64,000 bases of DNA from Litoreibacter roseus (GCF_009811795.1 NZ_BLJE01000002.1:744001-808000); one strand, 5' to 3'; positions 18,036-28,743 are shown, counted from the stretch's first letter. Notes: a model not told the origin generated them from the letters alone. Program-made: numbers and translations.

Positions 18036-19595
18036 CTAGTTCTTGGGAGCGCTCAGTGAAACTGATTGCAGTCTAAATCCGCCTCCGTCCGCGTGTTCAT
18101 CAAAATAGAAAGCCACGCTCCATGCTTGCGTATCCGGGTCTAAGGTGACCAAGTCATAACAAAGCGGTGTGGCTTCCACCCCAGTTGTCGATCCACAACC
18201 TACTACGAGTATTCCATCATCTGTCCAAGCCTGCCGTGGGGAATGTTTGTGTCCGTGCAAAATCAGAGAAACGTCACGATTTTCGCACCACCGATTAAAC
18301 GCCTCATTGTCCTCAAAAGCTACGAACTGATCAGCCGGAAAAATGCTCTGCACCACGCGTTGATAGAGCGCAGTGGCTTCCGGTTCCTCGTCAAATGGTA
18401 GCGGGTGATGATGCACAAGTGCAATCCGAGTATATTCGGCACACTCAGGACTTTTTTGAATTAGCGCATCGATCTGAGAAGCAACCGCGAGGCGTTGATT
18501 TTGCGACACACGCCCTCTTGCAAAACTACCCTCCTCACATGAGTCAAAACAAAGAAAGATCGCTTTCATATCGTGATCAACGACGGTTGGCTGCCAAAGA
18601 TTTGAAAACGCTTTGTAGCTTTCGCCAAGCTTGCCAAAACGATTTCCGCTTGATCGAACATCATGATTTCCAGGGACCAGAATGATGTTATCTTTGGTGA
18701 ATAGTTCCAAATCCGAACGAAAGTCGTCAAACTCCGTTCTGAGTTCAGATGTCGGATTGTCAAAAACATCACCAGTCAGCACAACGCGATCTACCTTTTT
18801 GCATACAGAACGAAGTGCTCCTTTAAGGTATTGCCTCTTGGCGGTTACTTGTTTGTTGCCCAAATGCAAATCGCTCAGGTGAAGGACGGTCTTGCGGCTC
18901 TTTTCTGACCTCTTTTTTCGTATTGCTGAAAAAAGGCGTCCAAACATGCCCTTTGGGTTCTCAAAAATCGGTTGTAGTGTTGTGAAGTAAAACTCAATGC
19001 CTTCTTCAAGTCCAAGTGTAACGGCTTCACTTACTGGTAGAGGCCGCATTCCCTTCAGATATGGCATCGCGATCTCTTTAGGTGTCCAGAATGTGACAGA
19101 GGGATACTCTGTGGGCATACGTGACAGAGCTGACGCTGCGGAGAGTGGGTCGAGGAAATTGAGGTTCTCTGAAAATCCTTGCGGCTTGAGAAAAAGACCA
19201 TGAGGTCCAGATGCTCTAGCGGCTTCATGAAAAAACTTGGTCGCTTCATGTTCTCCAGTTTGGTCATCTTGCGAAACTAAAAGTAACGAAAAAAGCGCAA
19301 AACCTGAAAAGTGCTCACGAAATGGCTTCAACAACAGGGTACATCTTTGATCTGGTAAGGGACTGTCGGGAAGACGCTCAAGCGCCTCGATTACTTTCAG
19401 TGCAGTTGATTGTATACCCGACTGCCATTCTCCGTCCAAGCCGGAGATTAGGGTCTCTCGAGGATCACCGGTTGGTTCCGCCAACGAACGTACAAAGCTC
19501 AACACTTCTTTTTTAGTGCTTCGTGGTGGCTTTCCTTTCCGATCCAACACAAAGCTAACCAAATTTGTATGCTTCGCCTCAAATGCGTACCCCAT
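18036..19595 (-). CDS. Metallophosphoesterase with long unknown N-terminal domain
   Basis: A 519-residue protein. The C-terminal half is a calcineurin-like phosphoesterase with all five motifs: DLHLG (about 240), GDVFD, GNHD, HHHP and GHKH, coordinating two metals. It could hydrolyse nucleic acid ends, cyclic nucleotides or other phosphoesters. The first 230 residues form a separate domain I do not recognise, followed by a basic RKKRSEKSRK linker. It stands alone in the cargo, with spacers on both sides. Confidence 0.78.
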   Translation of the reverse strand: MGYAFEAKHTNLVSFVLDRKGKPPRSTKKEVLSFVRSLAEPTGDPRETLISGLDGEWQSGIQSTALKVIEALERLPDSPLPDQRCTLLLKPFREHFSGFALFSLLLVSQDDQTGEHEATKFFHEAARASGPHGLFLKPQGFSENLNFLDPLSAASALSRMPTEYPSVTFWTPKEIAMPYLKGMRPLPVSEAVTLGLEEGIEFYFTTLQPIFENPKGMFGRLFSAIRKKRSEKSRKTVLHLSDLHLGNKQVTAKRQYLKGALRSVCKKVDRVVLTGDVFDNPTSELRTEFDDFRSDLELFTKDNIILVPGNHDVRSSGNRFGKLGESYKAFSNLWQPTVVDHDMKAIFLCFDSCEEGSFARGRVSQNQRLAVASQIDALIQKSPECAEYTRIALVHHHPLPFDEEPEATALYQRVVQSIFPADQFVAFEDNEAFNRWCENRDVSLILHGHKHSPRQAWTDDGILVVGCGSTTGVEATPLCYDLVTLDPDTQAWSVAFYFDEHADGGGFRLQSVSLSAPKN

Positions 19596-19923
19596 TAAAA
19601 AATCCCTACCTAAATCAACTACTATTGGAAAACTTGGCTAGCTGCCGTGTCTTGATTAACACCTAAATCCCAGTGCAGGTCAACGAACGCAACCAACTGC
19701 ATGTGATCAGCGGCTTTGCTAGTTCTCCTGATCGGGGTACTTCGGGTTCGGGCTAGACCATCAAGTTAGCCGACATTCAATCATCGCGCCGCATAGGTCA
19801 AAATGGGCTCTTCGCGGCCATCGGATGCATCGCTGCATCGAGCCAAACAGGCGCGCTGCCATTAGCGAAGTGGACCGGCGCTGCACTGCGACTTCTTCAA
19901 AGCAGCCATTAAGAAATATAACG
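19596..19923. other. 328-bp spacer, nothing recognised
   Basis: No coding frame, RNA gene or clear hairpin was found. The text is AT-richer near the promoter side of the metallophosphoesterase gene. Confidence 0.4.
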
Positions 19924-20580
19924 TTAGCCTGCTCCCAACGACTTTATCAGTCCGCCCAAGACTGCCCCTACGGCATCACCCACTCGCCAGTAGCTACTGC
20001 TCTTGGCAGGCGGCGACTTAACAGCGACTTCGTCAAGCTTCGCTAACCGTTCCGGCAATTCCTTTTCTTCACTGGGCAAAATTCCTAGATCAGCTTCCGC
20101 AATTGAGACGATTGCGTCGATTTCTGCCTTTGCTTCCTCTGCAGATGTTGAGTTGGCGTCATCCAGTATCGTTTTCATATCACGCAGCAACTCCCTTGCC
20201 GTCTGACCAGAATCAAGTGCGTGTACTACCACTTCTTCACTAACGGCATTCTCCGTTAGGGTAGCAATGCGCCTGCTATTGCTCATATGCCGAGCGATTG
20301 CCTTGGCCTCCTCTTTGGTTCTGGCAACGACTGTGTAGGACACCTGATAAGTTCCGTATCCGATCGACCGCAGAACAAACTCGCAATCAAAAGTTCGTGC
20401 GTAGGCCGCGAGCAGCAAGCTCAAAACCGCTTGATCGAAATCTTCATGGCTCTGATAATGCAACAGAAAGCTTGGGCCATCGGGACCAAGCAGGTAAATG
20501 ATCCGTCGCCTCTTCTCGAGGTTTACATACCGATCAAATTGATCAAGGAACTCTGAATAAGAAGTTGGCATTTTTGTCAT
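19924..20580 (-). CDS. Hypothetical protein
   Basis: About 218 residues, no recognised family. The N-terminal 110 residues alternate strands and helices; the middle is acidic and helical; a short C-terminal Gly-rich stretch (VGDAVGAVLGGLIKSLGAG) could be an amphipathic or membrane-inserting helix. Three starts are possible (TTG 20592, ATG 20580, ATG 20571) and no strong ribosome binding site decides. It stands alone in defence cargo between spacers. Confidence 0.55.
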   Translation of the reverse strand: MTKMPTSYSEFLDQFDRYVNLEKRRRIIYLLGPDGPSFLLHYQSHEDFDQAVLSLLLAAYARTFDCEFVLRSIGYGTYQVSYTVVARTKEEAKAIARHMSNSRRIATLTENAVSEEVVVHALDSGQTARELLRDMKTILDDANSTSAEEAKAEIDAIVSIAEADLGILPSEEKELPERLAKLDEVAVKSPPAKSSSYWRVGDAVGAVLGGLIKSLGAG

Positions 20581-21130
20581 AATCCGAAGCAAACAGATGG
20601 TTATGATCAGTATTGCTTAGACGTGGGCTTGTCTATCGGTCCATTCCGGCCATTGATCGGTGGTCCGGAATGCTGCGCTGCGGCCCGTCGAACCGACCAT
20701 TCGCTGCATGAGCAAGACGCAAAGCTAAGTGGGCTTTTGCTACGCTTAAAGCAAAGGCCGCTTCAGACACGATACAGCAAGTGACTAAATGACATGTCGA
20801 GCGACTGGCAGTCCGCGGGTCAAATGAACTATTCGATAATCAATCAATTACTCTCAAGGTCCCAACTTCTTGAAGCTTAACGCTTTCGGTCAGTCCTTAA
20901 ATTCGAATTGCAAAATACTCTGCAACAGACCACCATGATATGGTTTTGGGGTGGGTTTTGCTGGAAAAGGGGCGATTTCCCAGAACGCGCATCGCCTTGC
21001 CGACTGCCTCAGACCGCCTTAGGAGTCATGAGCAAAGGTGCGCCGCTTTTCATCTGTATCCTAGTAACACCTTGTGGTACTTAAATTAATCATGAGCTGA
21101 ACATGCCATTTTTAGGACCTTAGAGAATAG
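20581..21130. other. 550-bp spacer upstream of the GHKL ATPase operon
   Basis: No supported gene. It contains a dispersed 13-mer copy GACCATTCGCTGC (20695-20707) in a decayed repeat-like stretch, and must hold the promoter of the operon that follows; no convincing -35/-10 pair could be picked. Confidence 0.4.
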
Positions 21131-22618
21131 TTGCAGGATTTCGAAGACGCTCCTCCGCCAGCCGACGCACTAGCAGAATCGCTACGCGGATTCGGTTACT
21201 CTGCCGAAACCGCCATTGCTGACATCATTGACAACAGCATTACCGCGCAAGCGAAAAACGTGCGAGTGCAAGTCGCGCTTGCCGCGTCCGCTCCCTTCGT
21301 CAGCATTCTGGATGACGGAAAAGGCATGGATTTAGAATCCTTGCGCAACGCAATGAGGTTGGGCTCCCAAAATCCGCTAATTGCAAGGGCTGTAACGGAT
21401 CTTGGGCGCTTTGGACTGGGCCTGAAAACTGCGTCCTTTTCCCAAGCGCGTAGCCTGACCTTAGCTTCAAAGAAGAGAGGTGGCGAAATCAACGTCCGTC
21501 GTTGGGACCTCGATTTCCTCGCGGAGGCGGAGGGTAGCTGGCGGTTGTTGACCAGTGCCCCCGACGGTACCGAAAAGCACCTCGAAAATCTTGCAAGCCA
21601 GCCTAGCGGAACCCTTGTACTCTGGCAAAAGCTGGACCGGGTCCGACCACGCCTTGGTGGTACGAGAGATGGGGTAAAGTCCCAACTCTTAATGGAGCAG
21701 ATCGAGCATCATCTGGCGATGGTATTCCATCGCTACCTCGAGGGTATCCGGCCGCGCATCAGGCTTTTCGTCAATGAAGCCAGCATCAAGCCTTGGGATC
21801 CGTTTCTAAGCAATCATGCTGCCTGCCAAACGAGTCCCGACGAGACTATCAGTAGTGGCGCGGCTCAAATACGCGTAAAGGGATACGTCCTTCCTAACAA
21901 GGACATGCTTGATGACGAGAATGAGTATGAACTCGCGGGTGGCAGCGAAGGCTGGGTCACGAATCAGGGGTTCTATATCTATCGCAATGACAGATTGCTG
22001 GTCGCTGGCGGCTGGCTTGGCCTCGGCACGACGAAACCATGGGTTCGCGACGAGGCCCACAAGCTCGCCCGGATCCGCATCGATCTGCCAAATTCGGAAG
22101 ACGCTGCCTGGCAGATTGATGTCAAGAAGTCGGACGCAAGTCCGCCCGAGAATGTTCGGACGCGCCTTAGGGATCTTGCTCTCAATATCAGGCAGCAGGC
22201 CCGCTCAGTCTTCGTACACCGCGGAGAGTATGGCAAGCGGCCTGCAGTGGCAGACCTAGCGCGGCCTTGGAAAGCCGTCAGGATCGCCGACCAGTCAGCA
22301 TACCGAATCGAACGCTCCCATCCTATCGCATCTTATGTCCTTACCGAACTGGATGATGATGATCGTTCGATCGCATCTTTCTTCAAGTTACTAGAGAACA
22401 CGGTGCCAGTAGAGAAGATCTGGATCGACACGGTCGAGCAAGGCGAGCTGCCAGCCACCCCATTTTCCGGGGAGTCCCGCGAGCAAATCAGAGGACTGGC
22501 GCGTAACTTGCTGGCCAGCCTGATGCACGGCGGAAGGCTAACTGAAAACGAGGCACGGGCAAAGTTGCGACGCCTCGCTCCGTTCGATCAGTACTCCGAC
22601 ATAATCGACGAAATATAG
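21131..22618 (+). CDS. GHKL (MORC/Hsp90-like) ATPase of a defence operon
   Basis: A 495-residue ATPase of the GHKL fold. Seen: N box AIADIIDNS (about 30-38, with Asp where many GHKL enzymes have Glu), G1 box DDGKGM, G2 box GRFGLGLKT with the lid, then a transducer-like middle. Homologues in restriction-modification-like operons were described as the prokaryotic relatives of MORC ATPases. Start TTG at 21131 is the first codon after an in-frame stop, and no other start precedes the N box closely. It is the first gene of a four-gene operon, 12 bp before the Z1 helicase. Confidence 0.83.
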   Translation: MQDFEDAPPPADALAESLRGFGYSAETAIADIIDNSITAQAKNVRVQVALAASAPFVSILDDGKGMDLESLRNAMRLGSQNPLIARAVTDLGRFGLGLKTASFSQARSLTLASKKRGGEINVRRWDLDFLAEAEGSWRLLTSAPDGTEKHLENLASQPSGTLVLWQKLDRVRPRLGGTRDGVKSQLLMEQIEHHLAMVFHRYLEGIRPRIRLFVNEASIKPWDPFLSNHAACQTSPDETISSGAAQIRVKGYVLPNKDMLDDENEYELAGGSEGWVTNQGFYIYRNDRLLVAGGWLGLGTTKPWVRDEAHKLARIRIDLPNSEDAAWQIDVKKSDASPPENVRTRLRDLALNIRQQARSVFVHRGEYGKRPAVADLARPWKAVRIADQSAYRIERSHPIASYVLTELDDDDRSIASFFKLLENTVPVEKIWIDTVEQGELPATPFSGESREQIRGLARNLLASLMHGGRLTENEARAKLRRLAPFDQYSDIIDEI

Positions 22619-22630
22619 AGGGGCTGGAAG

Positions 22631-25486
22631 ATGGCAGATAGCATTGCGACGAAGATCCGTGGCCAGGTAATGGGAATTCTCGAGGAAATCAGAAAGACCG
22701 AGACCATAACGCGGGAGCGGATTGAACAGGTCCTCGACGGCGTCTGCATGATGTTCCCCAATCTCCCCTCCGATCTCGACCGGAATGACCTGCGAGAGTC
22801 GATCGAAGAGCGCATCAGCATCTGGATCGGCGACGCACAGGAACTGGTGAATAACGAAGACCACGTGGAATGGCTCGTCGAGAGAAAGCCAACGATTGAA
22901 TGGAATTACTGGGACCGGTATCGCACCTTCATCCTTCCCGATATCGGGCTCGACCCGACGACGAAGCTCGATAGCGTCACCGACCGGATCCTTTCCCATC
23001 TCGAGGACCCAACGCGGGAAGGCCCGTGGGATCGAAGGGGCCTAGTTGTGGGCCACGTCCAGTCCGGAAAGACAGCTAACTATACAGGCTTGATCTGCAA
23101 GGCTGCGGACGCTGGTTACAAGATCATCATAGTTCTCGCCGGTATTCACAAGAATCTGCGCTCGCAGACCCAGATCCGCGTAGAGGAAGGTTTTCTTGGT
23201 TATGACAAAAACAGAAGGCCCGACGAGGGCTTCAAGGCGGTTGGAGTGGGGCTTGTCGACCCAGACCCCCGACTAAGGCCTGATTCAGTAACCAATCGTG
23301 CCGATAACGGCGACTTCAACACCAATCGGGCGCAGACTTTTTCTATCAACCCGGGTGGCCGCCCGCTCGTCTTCGTGATCAAGAAACAGTACACGGTCCT
23401 ACAAAACCTAATCGATTGGGTCAAATGGGCACATACTGCTGTCGACCAAGAAACCGGTAGGGAAAGCGTTGCGGGCATTCCACTGCTCGTGATTGATGAC
23501 GAAGCGGACCATGCCTCGGTCGATACAAAGGAAGGTGCATTCGACGAGAACGGCGTGCCGGATCCTGAGCATGACCCATCCAAGATCAACAAGCTCATCC
23601 GCCGTCTGCTTACCCTTTTCCAGCAGAAGGGTTATGTCGGATACACGGCCACACCATTCGCCAACATCTTCATTCACGAACAGGCCGAAACGGCGGAAGA
23701 GGGTCCTGATCTCTTCCCTAGCAGCTTCATCGTTAGCCTTCCGGCTCCCTCGGACTATTTCGGCCCTGTCCATGTTTTCGGCGGAGAAGGAGAGGAAGAT
23801 GCCGAGGTCGATGCAGCCCAGCACCGTTACGTTCGCGAGATCGAGGATCACGCCGACTCCCTGAGCCTCAATGAGAGATCGGGTTGGGTTCCGCCTAGGC
23901 ACAGGAATGGTTGGGTGCCGCGATACATGGGAGAGCTGACACTTCCTCCGTCACTAGTGAGGGCGATTCAGTCTTTCCTCATCGCCACCGCAGTCCGCAG
24001 GGCCCGTGGGCAGGAAAATTCGCACAACTCAATGCTTGTTCACGTCTCGCGCTTCACGAGCGTGCAGAACTTGGTCAAGGAGCAGATCGATGCAGAGGTC
24101 CAAGCCGCTAAACGGGAATTCCGTTATGGCGAGGCCGAGGGCGAACGATCCATACGCCAAGAACTTGAAAACCTCTTTAACGAGGATTTCCTCCCTACCC
24201 TGAAATCCGAATACAATCCGGGCGGGGAAACTCTAGAGTGGAATGATATCGAAACATACGTGGTGAATGCGATCCCGCAGATTGACGTTAAGGAAATCAA
24301 TGGGAGTGCCGGGGACATTCTAGACCAGGAAGGCCAAGGCTCCGAGCATACCCTGACCATCGCCGTTGGTGGCGACAAGTTAAGCCGGGGCCTAACGCTG
24401 AAGGGCCTAACGACCAGCTATTTCCTCCGCGCTTCTCGCATGTACGACACACTCATGCAGATGGGGCGCTGGTTCGGTTACCGTCATGGCTATGAGGATG
24501 TTTGCAGGCTCTTCATGACAGCAGATCTGCGCGAATGGTTCGAGAAGATCACCATTGCCTCGGAAGAGCTTCGCGAGGAGTTCGATCATATGGCCGCAGT
24601 CCGCGGGACGCCGCGCAACTATGGTCTGCGTGTGCGATCCCATCCTGCGCTAATGATCACGTCGAGAGTGAAGATGCGCTCAGGAACGCCAATGAAGCTA
24701 AGTTTCGCAGGCACGATCTCGGAAACGGTAGTCTTCCATTCATCGGAGGATGTCATCAGGTCAAATCTCGCGACGACAGAGACATTCCTTGCGGCCATCG
24801 GCGAGCCGCACGAAGCTGATCCGGTGAGAGACCGCTTGGACGGAGGCAAGCACCAGTGGGCGAATTCGTTCTTCTGGGCGAGCGTTGATGTGTCTTCAAT
24901 TCTGGCGTTCCTGAGCGGATACGCGACGCATGAGGACTCCGTTAAGGCGAACAGCAATTTCCTGCGTCAATTCATTGAAAAGCAGGTCGAGCGCGGAGAC
25001 CTTCTGAAATGGGATGTCGCGCTCCTGTCGGGTCGCGGACCTGCAAAAACGATTGCTGGGCTCGACATTCCTATGGTCCAACGCAAAGCGTTGACGCGCA
25101 CCACCTCGATTCAAGACCAGATCGATGCCAAAAAGTACATTATAGGGCGTCTAGTTTCGCCTCGTGACGAAGCCATTGATCTCGGTGCCTCTGACTATGC
25201 CCGGGCTCTCGAACAAACCCGTAAAACCTGGCATGAAGATGCAGCGCGAAATCGGGCCAAGGGCGAGCATCCTGATGATCCCAGTGGCATGTCCATCCGT
25301 GAGATGAGACCACAGGGTCGCGGGCTTATGCTGCTATACCCGCTAGACCCGGACAATTACGTAACTAGAGTGAAAATCGACATCCCGATCATGGCGATGG
25401 CACTGAGCTTTCCGACTAGTTCTAACGCGACGGCCATCGACTACGTAGTCAACAATGTCTTTGCCCGGACGGAGAGCGAGCTGTGA
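22631..25486 (+). CDS. Z1-domain superfamily 2 helicase
   Basis: A 951-residue protein. Seen: Walker A GHVQSGKT at about 140-147, Walker B DDEADHAS at about 288, and the Z1 signature block GGDKLSRGLTLKGL followed by QMGRWFGYR with the arginine finger at about 611. The Z1 domain is almost only found in operons with GHKL ATPases and nucleases, where it is expected to move on DNA. It overlaps the next gene by 4 bp (GTGA). Confidence 0.9.
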   Translation: MADSIATKIRGQVMGILEEIRKTETITRERIEQVLDGVCMMFPNLPSDLDRNDLRESIEERISIWIGDAQELVNNEDHVEWLVERKPTIEWNYWDRYRTFILPDIGLDPTTKLDSVTDRILSHLEDPTREGPWDRRGLVVGHVQSGKTANYTGLICKAADAGYKIIIVLAGIHKNLRSQTQIRVEEGFLGYDKNRRPDEGFKAVGVGLVDPDPRLRPDSVTNRADNGDFNTNRAQTFSINPGGRPLVFVIKKQYTVLQNLIDWVKWAHTAVDQETGRESVAGIPLLVIDDEADHASVDTKEGAFDENGVPDPEHDPSKINKLIRRLLTLFQQKGYVGYTATPFANIFIHEQAETAEEGPDLFPSSFIVSLPAPSDYFGPVHVFGGEGEEDAEVDAAQHRYVREIEDHADSLSLNERSGWVPPRHRNGWVPRYMGELTLPPSLVRAIQSFLIATAVRRARGQENSHNSMLVHVSRFTSVQNLVKEQIDAEVQAAKREFRYGEAEGERSIRQELENLFNEDFLPTLKSEYNPGGETLEWNDIETYVVNAIPQIDVKEINGSAGDILDQEGQGSEHTLTIAVGGDKLSRGLTLKGLTTSYFLRASRMYDTLMQMGRWFGYRHGYEDVCRLFMTADLREWFEKITIASEELREEFDHMAAVRGTPRNYGLRVRSHPALMITSRVKMRSGTPMKLSFAGTISETVVFHSSEDVIRSNLATTETFLAAIGEPHEADPVRDRLDGGKHQWANSFFWASVDVSSILAFLSGYATHEDSVKANSNFLRQFIEKQVERGDLLKWDVALLSGRGPAKTIAGLDIPMVQRKALTRTTSIQDQIDAKKYIIGRLVSPRDEAIDLGASDYARALEQTRKTWHEDAARNRAKGEHPDDPSGMSIREMRPQGRGLMLLYPLDPDNYVTRVKIDIPIMAMALSFPTSSNATAIDYVVNNVFARTESEL

Positions 25487-26505
25487 CAGGGGACGAAATA
25501 GAGGAAATCTGGAAATCCATCGAGGCCGAGGGGGCATCAAGGACAGGCTGGCACGCCCGCAAGATATCGCGTGGATCGCCTCACGACTTGCTCGCTGGGC
25601 GAAAGATGCCTTCTAGCGCTGTTGGGCTTCTATACGAGCTCGACGCCAGTTCCGTACCGGCTGGCACGGAATGGCCGGACGGAAAGGGGTTCCGGACTGA
25701 CATCGATGTGGTCGAGCCGGGATCCAATGGAAGGTTGCGTGTGGCACTCGAACTCTCGGGCGCGCAGTACCGGGGCGTCTTTGCAGCGCTGTGCGGCGAC
25801 ATCGCGGGTGTAGTCATGGAACAGCCGCCAGGTCGGTCAGGTTTCGGGGCCTTCCTGAGAAGGTTGCAGGCATGGCAGCGTTTCATGCAGCTGCATACCG
25901 ACCGGGGTTTGTCCGAAGAGCAGATCCGAGGGCTGTTCGGAGAAATCACGGTGCTTGAGCAAATTCTGTTTCCCATCCTCGGCGAAGTTGAGGCGACTGC
26001 CACTTGGCAGGGTCGTCATGCCCTTCATGACTTCAATCGACTTGGACACGCCTTGGAGGTTAAAAGCGGTGCTGTAAGCGCGGATTCAGTGATGAAGATC
26101 TCCAGGCTGGACCAATTCGATGAAACGACCGTGCGAAGTCTCCACGTCTGTTTCGTGCCCCTCAAGGAGAATGGTGCCAATGGCATGAGTCTTCCGGTGC
26201 TGGTTGCCCGCCTAAGGGATCGTCTCAAACCGCATCCCGGGTCGCTTCAGCGTTTTGAAGACTTGCTGGTGGCCGCCGGATACCATGACTCGCGCGCAGC
26301 AAACTACTCGGAACCTTGTCTTAGGGCATGCGAATTGCAGGTCTTCCGGGTAGAGGGGGCCTTCCCACGGCTTAGGCGCGAGGAGCTGCACACCGGAATA
26401 GTGGCTGCAAAATACTCTGTTTCAGTGGGAGCATGTTCAGATTTTGAGATCGATGCAACTGCCTTCCAGAACGTTTTTACTGGAGATGACGATGTCGTCG
26501 GCTGA
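25483..26505 (+). CDS. PD-(D/E)XK motif protein (DUF4420/PF14390 type)
   Basis: A 340-residue protein with a restriction-endonuclease-like centre: GLFGEITVLEQ, then HDFNRLGHALEVKS, giving Asp...Glu-x-Lys. It is the typical third gene of Z1 operons and probably the nuclease of the system. Start GTG at 25483 overlaps the Z1 stop. Its 3' end overlaps the AIPR gene by 14 bp. Confidence 0.83.
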   Translation: MTGDEIEEIWKSIEAEGASRTGWHARKISRGSPHDLLAGRKMPSSAVGLLYELDASSVPAGTEWPDGKGFRTDIDVVEPGSNGRLRVALELSGAQYRGVFAALCGDIAGVVMEQPPGRSGFGAFLRRLQAWQRFMQLHTDRGLSEEQIRGLFGEITVLEQILFPILGEVEATATWQGRHALHDFNRLGHALEVKSGAVSADSVMKISRLDQFDETTVRSLHVCFVPLKENGANGMSLPVLVARLRDRLKPHPGSLQRFEDLLVAAGYHDSRAANYSEPCLRACELQVFRVEGAFPRLRREELHTGIVAAKYSVSVGACSDFEIDATAFQNVFTGDDDVVG

Positions 26506-28570
26506 TATCGATATCGCTGCGTTCCGCAGTAGCCTCATCGCCGAAGTAAATGAAGCGAGAACCGGCAGTTCGGCGGCTCTGCCTGATTTCTCAGAGAACA
26601 TTTTCACGGATATCTGCACCAGTTGGCTCTCCGAAGTTGCCGTCACCGAGAATCCGGAAGTCTGTCACTTCGAGCGCAGCTTCGGTACCACGACTGCCCG
26701 ATCGAACGGATATGCCGTCAGTGATGACGAAACCATCATCGATGTCTTCGTCGCTTGCTTCGGCGGGAGCGAGCACCTCGGATCCATCCCACCTGAAGAT
26801 GTCAGGCGAGCCAGCCGTCAGGCTCGTACCTTTCTAGAGAAGGCGAGAGGCGATCTGCTCAACTCACTGGACCCTGCCGCGGCAGATTACGGGATGGTGG
26901 AAAGGGTCAAGCATACAAAAGAAATGGCCGAGAAATACAGGATTATCATACTCACAGATTCAAGGTGTTCGCTTACTGCTATCGAAGCTGATGAAATTGG
27001 TGGTATAGCGCTGTCTTTCGAAGTCATTGACATCGAGAGGCTCTACCGCCTCGTCCAAGCAGGTCTGCCGCGGGACGAGATATTTGTTGATTTCACGGAT
27101 TACGTGCAGGACGGTCTAAGCTGCCTCCATGCTCCCGAAATTTCTGCTGATTACGATGCCTATCTTGCGCTGATTCCGGGCGAGATACTCTACCAACTCT
27201 ATGACCGATACGGTCCACGCTTACTGGAAAAGAATGTGCGTTCGTTCCTGCAAGCGAGAGGAAAAGTGAATAGAGGTATCCGCGACACGCTTCGCGCGCG
27301 GCCGGACAGGTTCCTCGCATACAACAACGGTATCGTTGCTACAGTTGACGAGATCGAGGTTCGCTATGATCGCGAGACAGGTGCGCGCCACATAACACGC
27401 GTTCGGGGACTGCAGATCGTGAATGGCGGTCAGACAACGGCATCGATACATCGTGCAAGGCGCGAGGACAAAGTAGACCTTTCGTCCGTATATGTGCCAG
27501 CAAAGATTTCACTGATTGATGCACGCAGGATCGACGAGATCGTGCCAGCCATTTCGCTCTACGCGAATTCCCAGAACAACATTCAGATGGCAGACTTCTC
27601 CGCCAACGATCCGTACCATGTCGAGATATCCAGGCTGTCCGCGCAGGTATGGTGTCCGGGCGAGCAGACGCGCTGGTTCTACGAACGCACGCGGGGTGAA
27701 TATGAGGTCGAAAAGTCGCGCACGGCCAAAACGCCGGCTCAAGTCCGACGCTTCAACGAGAGGACTCCGCGACAGAGAAAATTCGACAAGGTAGAGCTCG
27801 CAAAGTTCTTGCTATCTTGGGATCAGAGACCGGACAAGGTCAGCTTGGGTGGGCAAAAATGCTTTGCATGGTTCATGCAGGACCTGTCTGAGACGCATTC
27901 AAAGGGTTGGTTGCCCGACGAGTCCTACTATCGCCGGACCATAGCCAAGGCCATCTTATACAAGCAGGCGGTCAGCATTACCCGCAAGGAGGCTTTTCCA
28001 GCCTATCGCGCACAAATTGCGACTTATGTCGTCGCCTATCTTTCGCACAGGACCGGAAGACAGATAGATCTTGACGGCATTTGGAAGGCTCAGGACGTCT
28101 CCGCTGACCTCGTCCAGCTGATGCGCGAATGGTCTTATGAAATCCGCGATGCAATCATTGAGTCCTCCAACGGCAAGAACGTCACGGAGTGGTGTAAGAA
28201 GGCTGATTGTTGGAAAGTCATTAGGAGGCTCGAGCTAGCCCTACCAAGTACTCTCCCGCCCGAAGTCGGTGGCACCAAAACGAGTTCTGAGAAGAACCGG
28301 AACGACAATCCAGATCTGACGCCGACTGAACTAGATGCCATGCACAGGTGTCAGGGGGTCTCGGCTCAGGACTGGATTGCCATCAGCCAGTGGGGCGCCG
28401 AAACAGGGCATCTCAAGGACTGGCAATCGGGCATCGCCGCCACACTCAGTGGATATGCGGCGCGTGACTGGATCAAGGCTCCTTCGCCGAAGCAAGCCAA
28501 GCGAGCTTTGGAAATACTACAGATTGCAGAGGCTGAAGGTGCGCCGTTCGGCAACAATGGGACCGCCTGA
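26492..28570 (+). CDS. AIPR-family protein (abortive infection phage resistance)
   Basis: A 692-residue protein with the AIPR core: LEKNVRSFLQARGKVNRGI, then the YNNGI motif at about 277 and IVNGGQTT at about 310. Members are found in abortive-infection and Z1 operons; their activity is not established. ATG 26492 is preferred over 26486 and 26444 because GGAG lies six bases upstream at 26482-26485. It closes the operon that begins at 21131. Confidence 0.85.
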   Translation: MSSADIDIAAFRSSLIAEVNEARTGSSAALPDFSENIFTDICTSWLSEVAVTENPEVCHFERSFGTTTARSNGYAVSDDETIIDVFVACFGGSEHLGSIPPEDVRRASRQARTFLEKARGDLLNSLDPAAADYGMVERVKHTKEMAEKYRIIILTDSRCSLTAIEADEIGGIALSFEVIDIERLYRLVQAGLPRDEIFVDFTDYVQDGLSCLHAPEISADYDAYLALIPGEILYQLYDRYGPRLLEKNVRSFLQARGKVNRGIRDTLRARPDRFLAYNNGIVATVDEIEVRYDRETGARHITRVRGLQIVNGGQTTASIHRARREDKVDLSSVYVPAKISLIDARRIDEIVPAISLYANSQNNIQMADFSANDPYHVEISRLSAQVWCPGEQTRWFYERTRGEYEVEKSRTAKTPAQVRRFNERTPRQRKFDKVELAKFLLSWDQRPDKVSLGGQKCFAWFMQDLSETHSKGWLPDESYYRRTIAKAILYKQAVSITRKEAFPAYRAQIATYVVAYLSHRTGRQIDLDGIWKAQDVSADLVQLMREWSYEIRDAIIESSNGKNVTEWCKKADCWKVIRRLELALPSTLPPEVGGTKTSSEKNRNDNPDLTPTELDAMHRCQGVSAQDWIAISQWGAETGHLKDWQSGIAATLSGYAARDWIKAPSPKQAKRALEILQIAEAEGAPFGNNGTA

Positions 28571-28743
28571 CCTGCGCCGCCTGTCAGGCGCAGACAAGCA
28601 ATCTGGCGCGCCAAATAGGGCGGCACCGCGTTCAATAGAGCCCCCCAGCCGACGCCCACGACCGCATCAGACTTAGGTCGCCGCCACACTGCGGGTTGTT
28701 ATTCGCCTCCGACTGATTTCGACTGGCCAAGACAGGATCCCTG

